A stretch of 64,000 nt of DNA, from positions 1,364,001 to 1,428,000 of the forward strand of contig CAVSZC010000005.1 of NCBI GenBank assembly GCA_963732365.1. The letters run 5' to 3'. A program made the position numbers and the translations under genes. The notes under the pieces were generated by a model. It made no database searches, was not told where the DNA came from, and worked only from the letters and a program-made list of their open reading frames with translations. The DNA is from SR-FBR-E99 sp963732365. GTDB lineage: Bacteria > Bacteroidota > Bacteroidia > Bacteroidales > VadinHA17. Numbering within the stretch: the stretch's first letter is position 1; every line of letters starts with the position of its first letter. Of this stretch, positions 9,651 to 19,214 are shown in pieces.

Positions 9651-9794
9651 CAAGGTCGTGCGGTCGTGCGATATTCTTTTAAACTTTTATCTTTTCAAAA
9701 CGCTTGCGGATGGTAGTCAAAAGACCAGATGTGGAGGATTGATTTTAATGAGAACCGAAGACATCTCTTAAATTTTAAAAGTACCTGTGATTCA

Positions 9795-11765
9795 TTAATC
9801 TATTTCATGCTTCCAGTATTCCCAAATCATAACCATAGCTAAAGTATCTAATTCACAGTATCTAAGCAGACCTTTTATAATTGACTCTCTCTCGGCATCT
9901 GATATTTGGGCAAATTGCAATAATCCAAAAGCTGTCATAGCTGCTCCGCCTTCACGAATATCGCCCATCATAAGAAAATTCTCTTTCAGGTTTTCTTCAA
10001 TTTCTGAGTATAGAGGTGGAATCAATTTATAAGGATTAATTACTGTACCATTTTCGTCCTTCTTAATCCAAATCCATCCATCGGGATAGTTCTTACTCTT
10101 AATCAATGAGTTCTCACCATAAATAGGCTTCGAGTACTTATCTTGAAGATATCCTGATGATGAAAGAACGGCTGGTAGCACATCTTTTAGTGAATTTGAA
10201 CCTTTAGTTTGTGGATGATAGAAGTACTTAACAACCAAATCTTTTAAATCTACCATGTTCCTTTCTCCATGATGATTTGCACCCTTAGTGATTGTTTTTA
10301 TGAATGCTATTAATTCTTTTTTGTCTGGCACATCTTTAATACTTGCTTCGCTCAATTGTACTGTAATTTGATTTAGAACTGTGTTCTCATGCAAGGCATA
10401 TCTGAAGATAGTACCTTCATCTCTCTCAAGTTCAGACTTTAGTTTTCTAACAAAATCAAAGTTTGGAAATTTACCTTTCTCCCGACAAATGTGCTCGCCA
10501 ATATGTTCAATCTTTAAACCTTTTGTTACAATATGATGGCTGAACTGAAATGCTGTCTGTTCATATGGTTTTCGTCCCTTATAAAATGGTATAGCAACCA
10601 TAGTGGTTTCGAAGTCAATAAAATGCAATGGATACACGAAACTATCTAGCTCCCTCTTTATGCCTTCAATGTCGATAAAAGGGGTTGAATCACGATTCTT
10701 TGCCTTTTCAATTTGAAGCCACTGTCTTTCCTTGCCTGACAGAGAGCCGTCCTTTTCTGGTACTACTTTACCAAGACGTTCTTTGGGGATGTCTATTAAG
10801 TGGTATATTGAATCATTTATAAGTTCCTGTTTCTTATTATATCTCCACAATTCAAATGCCAGAGGTTCTTCAAAATTCCTGTCAGCCCACCCCAGCTGAT
10901 TTTTCCAACATTCCCTGAAGCCTGATATTTTGTTTTGGGTAATCTCGTTTGAAGTAGCCTGGAACTCGCAATCCTTGCAGTTTCTATTTATTGGAGTGAT
11001 AATTTTTTTATCCTTCTGATAATTATCAGCTAAAAACTTGATATTTTCTTCATAACTCTTTTCCTTTTTTGATTTTGTATCTGTCCCCTCCCAGATCATC
11101 TGAACTAGGTTGTCAACATTTACCCGAATAAGGATTTCATCCCCGAGGTCGGATTTGGAAGTACCTCCAACTACCTCGACATAGGTGCGCTCATTTTTAA
11201 TCTTTTTTAATTGAAATTTCTGATTAAGTCCATCCACCGTTGTTATTGCATTTTTATTAGCAAGCATTAAATGTGCTCTGACTTCATAATCTGGGTACAA
11301 CTTGCTGATAATAAACTTCTGATAAGCTACATCATAGAGATAATCAGTCCATCCCAAATCAATATAATCTCCTTTTTTCGTAAGCATATCTGAAGAATCG
11401 GTTCCCCCAAATGACTTAGACTTGACTTCAATCAAGTTAATGACATTATCCCTTTTTTCAATGATATCCGCTCGAATAAACAGTTTCTCCCACATAAAGG
11501 CAGCTTCAAAGATTACCACATTTTGTCTCTTGAGTAGTTCCAACGTTTCCTGAACAGAATCATCATATCCTATTTCTGATACTTCAATTCCTAGAGGGTA
11601 ATAGCTCTTTGCTAAACTGCCGACTTGAAATCCACCTTCAGCCAAGGCATCAAGAAATTCATTCCCCTCAGATGAGTTTGGGTATTCAGATTTACCTGAA
11701 TAATACAATTTGGTCGGACAGTTAATACCTAAAAGGTATCGTGATTTAGTTAAATATCTGGGCAT
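9795..11765 (-). CDS. DUF2779-family protein, Cas4-like plus DnaQ-like nuclease architecture
   Basis: 656 residues, typical for DUF2779 proteins. The N-terminus MPRYLTKSRYLLGINC, followed by FIRADIIEKRDNVINLIEVKS (D and E-x-K near residues 95-110), fits a PD-(D/E)XK nuclease. Cysteine motifs NCKDCEF near 260 and RECWKN near 285 resemble a Cas4-type Fe-S site. The C-terminal DUF2779 core has HFIDFETTMVAIPFYKG near 385 and LLRYCELDTLAMVMIWEYW at the end, a DEDD-exonuclease-like pattern. The protein probably degrades or trims DNA, and relatives are frequent in defence loci, though none is well characterised to my knowledge. It stands alone between two phosphatase remnants. Confidence 0.82.
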   Translation of the reverse strand: MPRYLTKSRYLLGINCPTKLYYSGKSEYPNSSEGNEFLDALAEGGFQVGSLAKSYYPLGIEVSEIGYDDSVQETLELLKRQNVVIFEAAFMWEKLFIRADIIEKRDNVINLIEVKSKSFGGTDSSDMLTKKGDYIDLGWTDYLYDVAYQKFIISKLYPDYEVRAHLMLANKNAITTVDGLNQKFQLKKIKNERTYVEVVGGTSKSDLGDEILIRVNVDNLVQMIWEGTDTKSKKEKSYEENIKFLADNYQKDKKIITPINRNCKDCEFQATSNEITQNKISGFRECWKNQLGWADRNFEEPLAFELWRYNKKQELINDSIYHLIDIPKERLGKVVPEKDGSLSGKERQWLQIEKAKNRDSTPFIDIEGIKRELDSFVYPLHFIDFETTMVAIPFYKGRKPYEQTAFQFSHHIVTKGLKIEHIGEHICREKGKFPNFDFVRKLKSELERDEGTIFRYALHENTVLNQITVQLSEASIKDVPDKKELIAFIKTITKGANHHGERNMVDLKDLVVKYFYHPQTKGSNSLKDVLPAVLSSSGYLQDKYSKPIYGENSLIKSKNYPDGWIWIKKDENGTVINPYKLIPPLYSEIEENLKENFLMMGDIREGGAAMTAFGLLQFAQISDAERESIIKGLLRYCELDTLAMVMIWEYWKHEID

Positions 11766-11803
11766 AAATCTGGGGTATATTTACAGTGCAAACAAAGTTA
11801 AAG

Positions 11804-12116
11804 TTATTTAAGGTACGATTCGGCTTTTTCTATTATCAATTCTACCAACTCCTGTGCCATATAATAATAGTTGTTTGGAATATTCAAGACAATAATCTCC
11901 TTATTACCAGCAACATCAAAAAAAATGCTTTTATCAACACATTATGCTTTTCTTCCATCACAAAGATATGGTCAGACCCAAGTATTATCTCATTGTTCAG
12001 GGGTACTCTGACGGTAAATTCCGTTCCGGCAGACTTTACTGATTAGCCTTTTTCAGCGCAATTTCTGCAGTATAACTGCGCTTTTTATGGGGTATGCAAA
12101 CGAATAGCAAATTCAC
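11804..12116 (-). pseudogene. frameshifted small protein tyrosine phosphatase (COG4551-like)
   Basis: Three reading-frame segments together rebuild the family. GTG at 12116 begins NLLFVCIPHKKRSYTAEIAL (catalytic-loop region, with the active-site CxxxxKRS context) and stops at TAA; next comes SAGTEF...SDHIFVMEEKHN in a second frame; then NKEIIVLNIPNNYYYMAQEL in a third, ending at TAA 11804-11806. At least two frameshifts therefore inactivate it. The C-terminal segment is clearly homologous to the fragment at 9410-9595. Confidence 0.8.
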
Positions 12117-12545
12117 ATCAGTATTTTTAATATAAGCTACGTAATTGATTTTATTAATTGATAACCAAGCTCTATAATACTCACGTAATCCTGAACCGGA
12201 GGTTTAGTTAATAAAAGAGGCAGTTTTTACTTGATCTATGACAAAACAATCACGACACAAATTCAGAGCGGGCTTTAAGGCAATTGTTGCCTTGCGGTTT
12301 TAAATGATTCATGATCGAAGCATGACAAATCGGAAATCATTGTGATCTTAATGCACCAGTTTTGCCTGCCCTGACTTCTGTCAAAGACAGAACGTCAGGG
12401 ATCTCCGTTTCACTCCGACAGGATTGCAATATTGTACGGCCGTGGCCCAGGCGCGGAGGGAGGGGTTGCTTATCAACTGGGAAACATTCTATTCTGATCT
12501 ACAAGAAATTACTCATCCGCATACAGGGATTACATATAGTCATAA
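12117..12545. other. intergenic region with one hairpin repeat
   Basis: No gene is supported. The region contains the conserved palindromic element at 12369-12400 and flanking sequence (GATCTCCGTTTC..., GTACGGCC) of the same kind as near 52650-52720. Confidence 0.6.
12369..12400. repeat. dispersed hairpin repeat, copy 1
   Basis: The sequence CCCTGACTTCTGTC-AAA-GACAGAACGTCAGGG forms a stem with outer arms CCCTGAC/GTCAGGG and inner arms CTGTC/GACAG. A second copy at 52671-52702 has inner arms CCGTT/AACGG, meaning compensatory changes that keep the pairing. Both are followed by GGATCTC. It lacks a U-run, so it is not a simple terminator. Confidence 0.7.
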
Positions 12546-14237
12546 TTATAATATTTTCATATCCTGATGCCTGAAGCCGGGGACAGTTCTCCTTACAGTG
12601 AGATCCGTGTCATCAGTGCAGCTCTCTTCAAGAATGTCTGACAAGCGGGCATTTTTATCAAGCGCCCTTTTCAGAAGCACCTTTCTGACATGCACATCTA
12701 TCTCCCCCCCGGTAAGTTCGAACCTTTCTGCCAGGGCTGCTGCCTGCTTCGGTGAAAGCTCCGGGAGCTTGCTCTTCCAAATACGCCGGCAGCACCTGGC
12801 ATCCGGCATGCTGAACCTTATCCTGAAGGAGAATCTCCGTTCGAAGGCTTTATCGAGGCTGCCGGCCATGTTAGTCGTGGCTATGAGTATGCCCTCGAAG
12901 TTTTCAAGTTCCTGCAGGAGTATGTTCTGCACGGTGTTTACGGTATGGTCGGTTGATGATGCATCGGTTCCATTATCAATCCTCTTGCTGAACAATCCAT
13001 CAGCTTCGTTGATGAAAAGGATTGGCTCTTTGGCGCTTTTTTCGCGAATCATTTTATAGTCAGTGAAGATCTGCCTGACAAGCTTTTCGGTCTCCCCGAA
13101 CCATTTGCTCTTCGTCTGACTGAGATCAACACGGACTATGTTTCTGCCGGTCTTGCGGGCCAGCTGATATACTGCCTCGGTCTTGCCCGTGCCCGGCTCA
13201 CCGAAGAAGATGCACGTAATGCCAGTCCTGAAACCGTTCTTTTTCAGGAGGCTGCAGTAACTGCGAAAAGTCTTCGGCTTCAGCATCCTCTCCGCTTCAC
13301 GCATCTGGGCTTCAACCCTGCCGCTGAAGAAGAGTGTCCTGGGAGTGATGCCCGTGCAGGAAATAACTCCGTTGCCGGAAGATTCCGATGACAGCAGCAA
13401 GGGGAAATCCCTGCTGAGTAATGTGGCGGTGTGCTGCGTAAGAGAGATTGTCTTTTCAGACTCCAGCTCGCCTGATGATACTCTCAGTATATTCTCTTTT
13501 ATAAGTTCATGCCTGCCGGTTGAGATATCCTCCTCAAACCGCAGGTGCGGACCGAAGTCGTCAAAGAGTGAATCGGCAAGGCTTTCAATACCTATATGTG
13601 CCCTGTCGCGCAAACGCCAGTAACACATGGCAAAGGCAGTGCACTTGCTTACCGGATCGTTCAGGGTGTCATCAATGACCGAGACGAACGGAAGATCCCT
13701 GTTCCGTGCTGTCTGATGTTCGATTTCCAGGAGCAGTTCTTCTGTTGTCAGATTGCCTTCTGACCTTTCGTCCAGGAGAACCCATGCGTTCTTCAGGAAG
13801 GAGGGAAGATCATGCGTCTGTGCCGGTGATGAGGATGGCAACTCACCCTTGCGGAGAGCCTCTGTCACATACAGAGGGACAGTGTATCCGAAATCACTGT
13901 ATGATTTATGGACTCCGGCTTTTATGACGGACCGCCGGAGGTAATTCTTATTCTCAAGTGCCTCGATCTCATCCATGACAGATATGATTTTCAGCATTTT
14001 GCATCCGAAGTGACCGGCCAGGAGATCAAGAGTCACTGTTTTCTGCAGGGACAGCTCAGCCATTGCTGACAGTATCACAGTCTGGTCGTATGTTATTCCC
14101 AGAAAGCCGGATAATTCTCCTATCTTATCCCTGATATGTTCGGGAAAGCCGAAGTTGAGCCTGCATCCCCCGGATGCGGCAGATATCTCCTCAAGGCAAC
14201 AAATGAGTATGTTGCCGGATACTTTAGCCGGATTCAT
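12546..14237 (-). CDS. AAA-family ATPase, paralogue 1
   Basis: 563 residues. A helical N-terminal region (about 1-290) precedes one AAA module: Walker A FFGEPGTGKTEAVYQLAR near 340, a pore-like segment QTKSKWFGETEKLV, Walker B ILFINEADGLF near 405, sensor 1 IATTN and arginine finger DKAFERRFSF near 460. The Walker B Asp is Asn (INEAD), a variant shared with its paralogue at 17445-19103. Such proteins remodel or unfold partners, but no substrate is apparent. The GC content is visibly higher than the flanking genes, suggesting a different origin. About 90 bp separates it from the small gene upstream (14329-14811), which could be a partner. Confidence 0.85.
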   Translation of the reverse strand: MNPAKVSGNILICCLEEISAASGGCRLNFGFPEHIRDKIGELSGFLGITYDQTVILSAMAELSLQKTVTLDLLAGHFGCKMLKIISVMDEIEALENKNYLRRSVIKAGVHKSYSDFGYTVPLYVTEALRKGELPSSSPAQTHDLPSFLKNAWVLLDERSEGNLTTEELLLEIEHQTARNRDLPFVSVIDDTLNDPVSKCTAFAMCYWRLRDRAHIGIESLADSLFDDFGPHLRFEEDISTGRHELIKENILRVSSGELESEKTISLTQHTATLLSRDFPLLLSSESSGNGVISCTGITPRTLFFSGRVEAQMREAERMLKPKTFRSYCSLLKKNGFRTGITCIFFGEPGTGKTEAVYQLARKTGRNIVRVDLSQTKSKWFGETEKLVRQIFTDYKMIREKSAKEPILFINEADGLFSKRIDNGTDASSTDHTVNTVQNILLQELENFEGILIATTNMAGSLDKAFERRFSFRIRFSMPDARCCRRIWKSKLPELSPKQAAALAERFELTGGEIDVHVRKVLLKRALDKNARLSDILEESCTDDTDLTVRRTVPGFRHQDMKIL

Positions 14238-14328
14238 ATAATATAAGGTTTATGATGTTAAAATTCAGAAAGGGGCTGCCTGAGTTATGATTCAGCAGAT
14301 CTTCGGCTCGAAGAAAAACAGAGCCTGA

Positions 14329-14811
14329 TCATGTCTTTTCAATGAATTTGCTGAATCTCATGTTGAGCAGCTGAAGGACATATTCGGCCTCAAATATTTC
14401 GGGTTCCGTCAGGTTGTCTTCCTGCCACTGATATATCTTTTCTTTATCGGGTTGAAAATTCCCATTGGAGTCAAAGAGATCAACATATTCGGTCCATTTG
14501 ATTTTGAGTACCAGCATGCCTGAATCTGGATCAGGAATCAATACCAGGTAAGCCTTGAAGGGGATCAGGCCGAAGATGTTTACGGAAAGACTTATCCAGC
14601 GTGCGCCTGAGAATACGTCGGTTCCCGGATCTTCCGGATTTTTGTATGATATTTCCGGATGGACGTGGTTAAACTCTCCGAGATAGGCTATCCATTCAGC
14701 ACAGGTTTTGTAGAGCCTGTCGTTTACAAAGCGAAGCCTGTATATTCCTTTTGAGGAGAGGCTGTGTCCCAGGTTGTCCTTCCAGCCCGTTGTTTCGCTG
14801 TTCATTTTCAA
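14329..14811 (-). CDS. unknown protein, 160 residues
   Basis: I do not recognise the family. The protein is soluble-looking, rich in Trp and Asp/Glu, with no signal peptide: it opens MKMNSETTGWKDNLGHSLSS and contains SGARWISLSVNIFGLIPF and a C-terminal helix EAEYVLQLLNMRFSKF. Codon use resembles the AAA genes on either side, and it lies just upstream of paralogue 1 in the same orientation, so the two may be co-expressed. Confidence 0.65.
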   Translation of the reverse strand: MKMNSETTGWKDNLGHSLSSKGIYRLRFVNDRLYKTCAEWIAYLGEFNHVHPEISYKNPEDPGTDVFSGARWISLSVNIFGLIPFKAYLVLIPDPDSGMLVLKIKWTEYVDLFDSNGNFQPDKEKIYQWQEDNLTEPEIFEAEYVLQLLNMRFSKFIEKT

Positions 14812-15017
14812 TTGTATTTGGATTGATACTTACTGTAAATAAAACATATCACTCCGCAACCTATCTGCAATGATTAGTTAGCAGGCCTCCGATAAGTTCT
14901 GGTCTGAAATTTCGGGCTGAAGGCTACCCGAAAATGGTTATATTTAAAAAGGATTTTATACGAATATGATTTAAACTAAAGATTACTGTTACGAAAAAGG
15001 GTACAATTTTATTTACG

Positions 15018-15485
15018 TTGATATTGATGTGTTCATGGTGCTTTTCGCAGATAACAGTGAGCACTGATTCATGGAGCACAATGACAGAGACTTCTGGCTT
15101 TGACGGTGAAAGCAAGGCAGCATTTGTCATAGGCATCTCCTATGACGGGTATGCGAATACGCCAGTCTTTTCGGTAAACAAAACCGAGGGTGAGGAAGTT
15201 GCCGTTTATCTTGCCTATTTCCCGGCAGGGATATGCGGTGATAACACGGTTTATCTAAGAATTGATCAGGGGAAAGTCTACAAAGTGTCCGGCATTTACA
15301 ATATCGGTTTAAAAAGGTACTCATTAAAGTTTAATCCGGATTCAGGAGTTACAAAACAGGAATTCATAGCCAGGCTTAAATCAGGGACAAGACTTTACCT
15401 GAGGCTGAAGAATGAATGTATTCAGATGGACGTGGACTTTTCGCTAAACGGATCGGCTGCTGCGATTGATTTTATCGAAAAATAG
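15018..15485 (+). CDS. small probable exported protein with uncertain start
   Basis: From TTG 15018 the frame gives 155 residues, MILMCSWCFSQITVSTDS..., where CFSQ looks like a signal-peptidase site. A full signal peptide would need the 12 codons upstream (ITVTKKGTILFTLILMCSW), which contain no ATG, GTG or TTG before a TGA; an ATT codon stands at 14982. Either ATT is used or an original ATG was lost. The mature part (FDGESKAAFVIGISYDGYA, YLRLKNECIQMDVDF) is not a family I know. It is one of few plus-strand genes here. Confidence 0.5.
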   Translation: MILMCSWCFSQITVSTDSWSTMTETSGFDGESKAAFVIGISYDGYANTPVFSVNKTEGEEVAVYLAYFPAGICGDNTVYLRIDQGKVYKVSGIYNIGLKRYSLKFNPDSGVTKQEFIARLKSGTRLYLRLKNECIQMDVDFSLNGSAAAIDFIEK

Positions 15486-15699
15486 AACTTCTATTTTCTA
15501 AGTTCAAGGTGTTTCTGTATAAACCATATCTAAAACTTGCAGTTCTAATACTTATTAAGCCGGATTCAACCTCTTTAACTATTTTAATCGCTTCCCCTTC
15601 CGTCCTCCTCAGTTAGTGATTTTGACTTTTTGGCTGTGGTTTTACGTAAGCTTATAGGCTGATATTCATCCTGAATAGTTTTGATATGACAAGCTATTT

Positions 15700-15987
15700 C
15701 AGGATAAGACGATTCTCTTTTTCAACGTGCTTTACAGGCTCTTCGAAATAAGGATAGAATCGGGCCGCGACTCCTCCTCCAAAGATCAAACCTTTTGCAC
15801 AACACAGAACGTTCTTTTGCAGTCACTTGAAGATTTTGAAGGCATTCTGACGGCAATGGAGGCGGAAACACTTGCCGGGAAGTATGAGCTGGCAGGAGTG
15901 GATATAGATTTACACATCAGACAACTTCTGCGGATTAGAGCTTTGCGCAGGAAGTCAGGACATATACAAATCTTGATTAATAAATGA
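15700..15987 (+). pseudogene. decayed third copy of the AAA ATPase
   Basis: The frame reads ILFFNVLYRLFEIRIESG, then QNVLLQSLEDFEGIL, then TLAGKYELAGVDIDLHIRQLL. These match, in order, the Walker B (ILFINEADGLFSKRIDNG), NILLQELENFEGIL and ALAERFELTGGEIDVHVRKVLL segments of the intact paralogues at 12546 and 17445. About 50 residues containing sensor 1 and the arginine finger are deleted, and the N-terminal two thirds are gone. Orientation is opposite to the two intact copies. Confidence 0.75.
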
Positions 15988-16144
15988 AGTCAAATACTCT
16001 TCTTATTTCCTTAGGCTTGCCGTAAAGGGGAACCATTTGTTTAGATCTGCTTGTTATGCCGATTTGATGATTTATTATTATTTCAGACAGGAACCCATCG
16101 TAATCTAATGAAACCTTGTGCACTCAAAAAAAGATGCTAATTGA

Positions 16145-16633
16145 TCAATGCCACTTATACGCTTTTTCCCAATCAAATTCCCCGTCGAAAATTATTTGGA
16201 GATTCGTGAACTTTTTCTGGCCTTCTTTCTTTATTATTACAAAGCCGTCTAATTTGACATCAATGGAATCATAGATGGGTGGTAATAATTCTTTGCCATA
16301 AATATCAATCAGACCTTCTTTGTCCTCCCGGCTAAAAAAGGTACCAGTCTCTTTATTTTCTATCTGTATTTCCCCAATGACGCGAACTACAGCAGCTTCT
16401 AAAGTATACCTAAAGACATAATCATAATTTTTTTGGAGAGGGATAACATTCCCCTCGCTATCAATTACCATTTTGAGCCTGTGAGGGAAGACAATACCAT
16501 CTTCAATTACTTTCTGATACCTTTCAATAATGGAATAGCGATCGTATCCGAGATATTCAATCTTATCGGTGTGGAATGTCTTCTTAAGTTTATTGAGTAT
16601 CTCTCTTCTTTCTTCAGAATTGTACTTTGTCAT
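16145..16633 (-). CDS. unknown protein with one WG-repeat-like segment
   Basis: 162 residues with no signal peptide. The C-terminal half contains EGLIDIYGKELLPPIYDSID, which fits a WG/KWG repeat unit (G-L-I-d-x-G-K-E-L-L-P-P-x-Y-D). The N-terminal half is charged (TKYNSEERREILNKLKKTF). Its role is unknown. It is AT-rich, unlike the AAA genes around it. Confidence 0.6.
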   Translation of the reverse strand: MTKYNSEERREILNKLKKTFHTDKIEYLGYDRYSIIERYQKVIEDGIVFPHRLKMVIDSEGNVIPLQKNYDYVFRYTLEAAVVRVIGEIQIENKETGTFFSREDKEGLIDIYGKELLPPIYDSIDVKLDGFVIIKKEGQKKFTNLQIIFDGEFDWEKAYKWH

Positions 16634-16766
16634 TTTATTGCATTCTTTAGTTAAAATTCTGATTATGTTACCTATCTAGTTATTTCGCTCGATGGAACTC
16701 AACTTAATATGGTTACATTGGAGCGTTACTTTACAAGCTTATTTAGACACAAATCAACTTATTTGC

Positions 16767-17297
16767 TCACAGAGTACTTTTGGTAATATTCAGATTAGGG
16801 TTAGAAGGATTTACTGGGGGCTTTAACAATACAACTTTTGGACGTGTTTCCTCATATCTATCATCCCAATTATTCCAGTTGGCTGGCATTTTACTTCTTA
16901 ACTTAGCATTATCAAGTCTCTCATTTTCGTCAGGAGTAATGCGACAAGGGCAAAAGGTCTTTTTGAGGTAATCAAAAAGAGCAGTGGGTGAAGTAAAATT
17001 CTTATTTGCCAAATAAAAGAAAAATACATCCCAGGGGATAGCGTGGTCCCAAATCCCTTTTGAGTTGGGACTACCTTGTGGTGGAAGTCCACTTGATATA
17101 CCGGACTCAAAACCCTGGTTTCTTATCAAATAATCGTATACATCATTGACCAATAATTTAATTCTATGTTTAATATTACGATATTTTTTCAATAATATTT
17201 TCCGGGCTGCTGCATTATTTGGTACATTCTTAAAGTATTGTAAAGCACACAAGATTACTGCCAGCGTAGCATCAATTTCTAAGTTAGATTTTCTCAT
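16767..17297 (-). CDS. unknown protein, possibly HNH-nuclease-like
   Basis: 176 residues. The N-terminal part is helical. The middle has KGIWDHAIPWDVFFFYLANK, resembling the 'DH-x-I-P-W' start of some HNH restriction-type nucleases, followed by CPCRITPDENERLDNAKLR and a Pro-rich tail. A complete HNH set cannot be confirmed by eye. It lies between the two AAA paralogues and may be cargo associated with them. Confidence 0.5.
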   Translation of the reverse strand: MRKSNLEIDATLAVILCALQYFKNVPNNAAARKILLKKYRNIKHRIKLLVNDVYDYLIRNQGFESGISSGLPPQGSPNSKGIWDHAIPWDVFFFYLANKNFTSPTALFDYLKKTFCPCRITPDENERLDNAKLRSKMPANWNNWDDRYEETRPKVVLLKPPVNPSNPNLNITKSTL

Positions 17298-17444
17298 TGT
17301 CTATCAGTATATATGTTAATTTATTTTTAAATGATTTTCAAAGTTTTTAATTCTGTACAATTTAATCATTATGTATCGCTCAAATAAGAAAACCAAAAAA
17401 TTTTACTTTCATTTGGGTGAAATTGGAGTTTGTGTTGTGGGTTT

Positions 17445-19103
17445 TCAGTACCCTACCTTCTTAATGCCAACGAACCCTTTTGCTTTCCTGCAATTCTCCA
17501 GCAATGATTGAAATACGGTTCCGTCCCTGCGAAGAACCTTTCTGAGCAGCACCTGTCTCACCTGGTTGTCTATCTCGCCGCCGGCGATGTCGAACCTCTC
17601 ACCCAGGAGAGCGGCTTCCTCTTCGCTGAGTTCCGGGAGCTTATCCTTCCAAATCTTTCCCCTCACCTGCTTGTCAGGCTTTGGGAAGTCTATCCTGAAC
17701 GAGAACCTGCGTTCGAAGGCATTGTCTAGATTGCCTGTCAGGTTAGTGGTGGCGATCAGTATGCCCTCGAAGTTCTCGAGCGCCTGGAGAAGCACATTCT
17801 GTATGGTGTTGATGGCATGGTCTGACGATGTGCCTCTGACGCCCAGGTCTATGCGCCTCGTAAGCAGTCCGTCAGCCTCGTTGATGAAGAGGATCGGCTC
17901 CGTCACACTGTTCTTCAGGAGGGTGGCATAGTCGTCGAAGATCTGCCTCACCCTCTTCTCGCTTTCGCCAAACCACTTGCTCTTGGCCTGCGAGAGGTCG
18001 ACCATCATGATGTTGCGTCGCGTGAGACGTGCCAGCTGGTATGCCATCTCCGTCTTGCCCGTGCCGGGTGAACCGGAGAAGATGGCGGTGATGCCACTGC
18101 TGAGACCGTTGCGCTTCAGCTCACGGCGGTAGGAGCGGAACCTCGAGGTATGCAGAACCTCTTCAAGGAGACCCAGCTGCTGCTGAAGCTCATCACTGAA
18201 CCAGAGCCTCTTTGCCTTCACCGACCTCCATCGTATCAATCCCTGGCTCTGGTCTTCAGGCTTAAGCAGTGCAGGGTAGGAGCGGAAGAGCTCCTTCGCC
18301 GTCTTGTGAGACAGGGTAGCGGCCTTGTCGCCGTCGAACTCGGAGGCTACAAGTTTGAGGAAGCCCTTTGTAATAAGCTCATGGCGTCCCGAGGCCACCT
18401 CCTGGCAATACTCTAGCTGTTCGCCGAGGTCGTCGAAGAGAGCATTGGCGAAGCTTTCAAAATCGACATTTATCTGACCCTTGAGCCTGACATAGCTGAA
18501 GGCGAAGATTGTGCACTTGCTGATGATACCCTTCAGTGCCGTGTCGACGCTGAAGACAAAGGGAAGGTTACTGTTTGCCGAGATCAGGAACTCCACCTCC
18601 TCGCAGACCAGTGCCGTGCTTAGGGTGTTTTCGTGACGCTCGTCGATGATATCCGACACCTGTTTCAGGAAGGAGGGGAGGTCATACCTGGTAGCAGCCT
18701 CGAGCTGTGACTGATCTTCCCTGAGCAGTGCCTCGATGACATATGCGGGAACGGTGAAGCCCATGTCGTTGTACGAGGGCCTGCGGCTCCTTCTTCTAAG
18801 TGATTTCTTTATGTAACCCTTCCTCTCGAGCACTTCCGCCTCCTTCATCAGCGACACCAGCTTCAGCACGCTGCATTCGATGTGTTTCGCCATGGCGTCA
18901 AGGGTGACCGTCCGCTGCATGCTGAGGTCAGCAATGACGGAGAAGAGGATGGCCTGCGTATTGCCTATGCCCAGGAATGCTCCTATGGCTTCGACGTCGT
19001 CTTTTACGGCAGCGAGCTTCTGAAAGTTTAGTCCGCACTTCGATGCTGCCCCGGAGACGGCCTCCACGCGGGTGAGAAGGTTTTGTTCAGGAATGTAGTC
19101 CAT
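17445..19103 (-). CDS. AAA-family ATPase, paralogue 2
   Basis: 552 residues with the same layout as the protein at 12546-14237: helical N-terminal region, Walker A FSGSPGTGKTEMAYQLARL, AKSKWFGESEKRVRQIF, Walker B ILFINEADGLL (again Asn for Asp), sensor IATTN and arginine finger DNAFERRFSFRIDF. Similarity extends through the N-terminal region (LSMQRTVTLDAMAKHIECSV against LSLQKTVTLDLLAGHFGCKM), so this is a true paralogue and not just a shared AAA module. It is GC-rich. The WYL regulator gene ends 112 bp upstream in the same direction and may control it. Confidence 0.87.
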   Translation of the reverse strand: MDYIPEQNLLTRVEAVSGAASKCGLNFQKLAAVKDDVEAIGAFLGIGNTQAILFSVIADLSMQRTVTLDAMAKHIECSVLKLVSLMKEAEVLERKGYIKKSLRRRSRRPSYNDMGFTVPAYVIEALLREDQSQLEAATRYDLPSFLKQVSDIIDERHENTLSTALVCEEVEFLISANSNLPFVFSVDTALKGIISKCTIFAFSYVRLKGQINVDFESFANALFDDLGEQLEYCQEVASGRHELITKGFLKLVASEFDGDKAATLSHKTAKELFRSYPALLKPEDQSQGLIRWRSVKAKRLWFSDELQQQLGLLEEVLHTSRFRSYRRELKRNGLSSGITAIFSGSPGTGKTEMAYQLARLTRRNIMMVDLSQAKSKWFGESEKRVRQIFDDYATLLKNSVTEPILFINEADGLLTRRIDLGVRGTSSDHAINTIQNVLLQALENFEGILIATTNLTGNLDNAFERRFSFRIDFPKPDKQVRGKIWKDKLPELSEEEAALLGERFDIAGGEIDNQVRQVLLRKVLRRDGTVFQSLLENCRKAKGFVGIKKVGY

Positions 19104-19214
19104 AATTTATTTTTATGACAAATAAAGGATATCACTCCGCAGCCTATTTGCAGAGTGACTTTTGGATGAAAAATAAATCGAAATATATCCGGATTAGTAC
19201 CTTATAGGACTGGT

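Noticed and set aside
12598..13059. 153-codon plus-strand frame
   Set aside because: Antisense shadow of the AAA ATPase gene; reads serine-rich low-information sequence typical of reverse frames.
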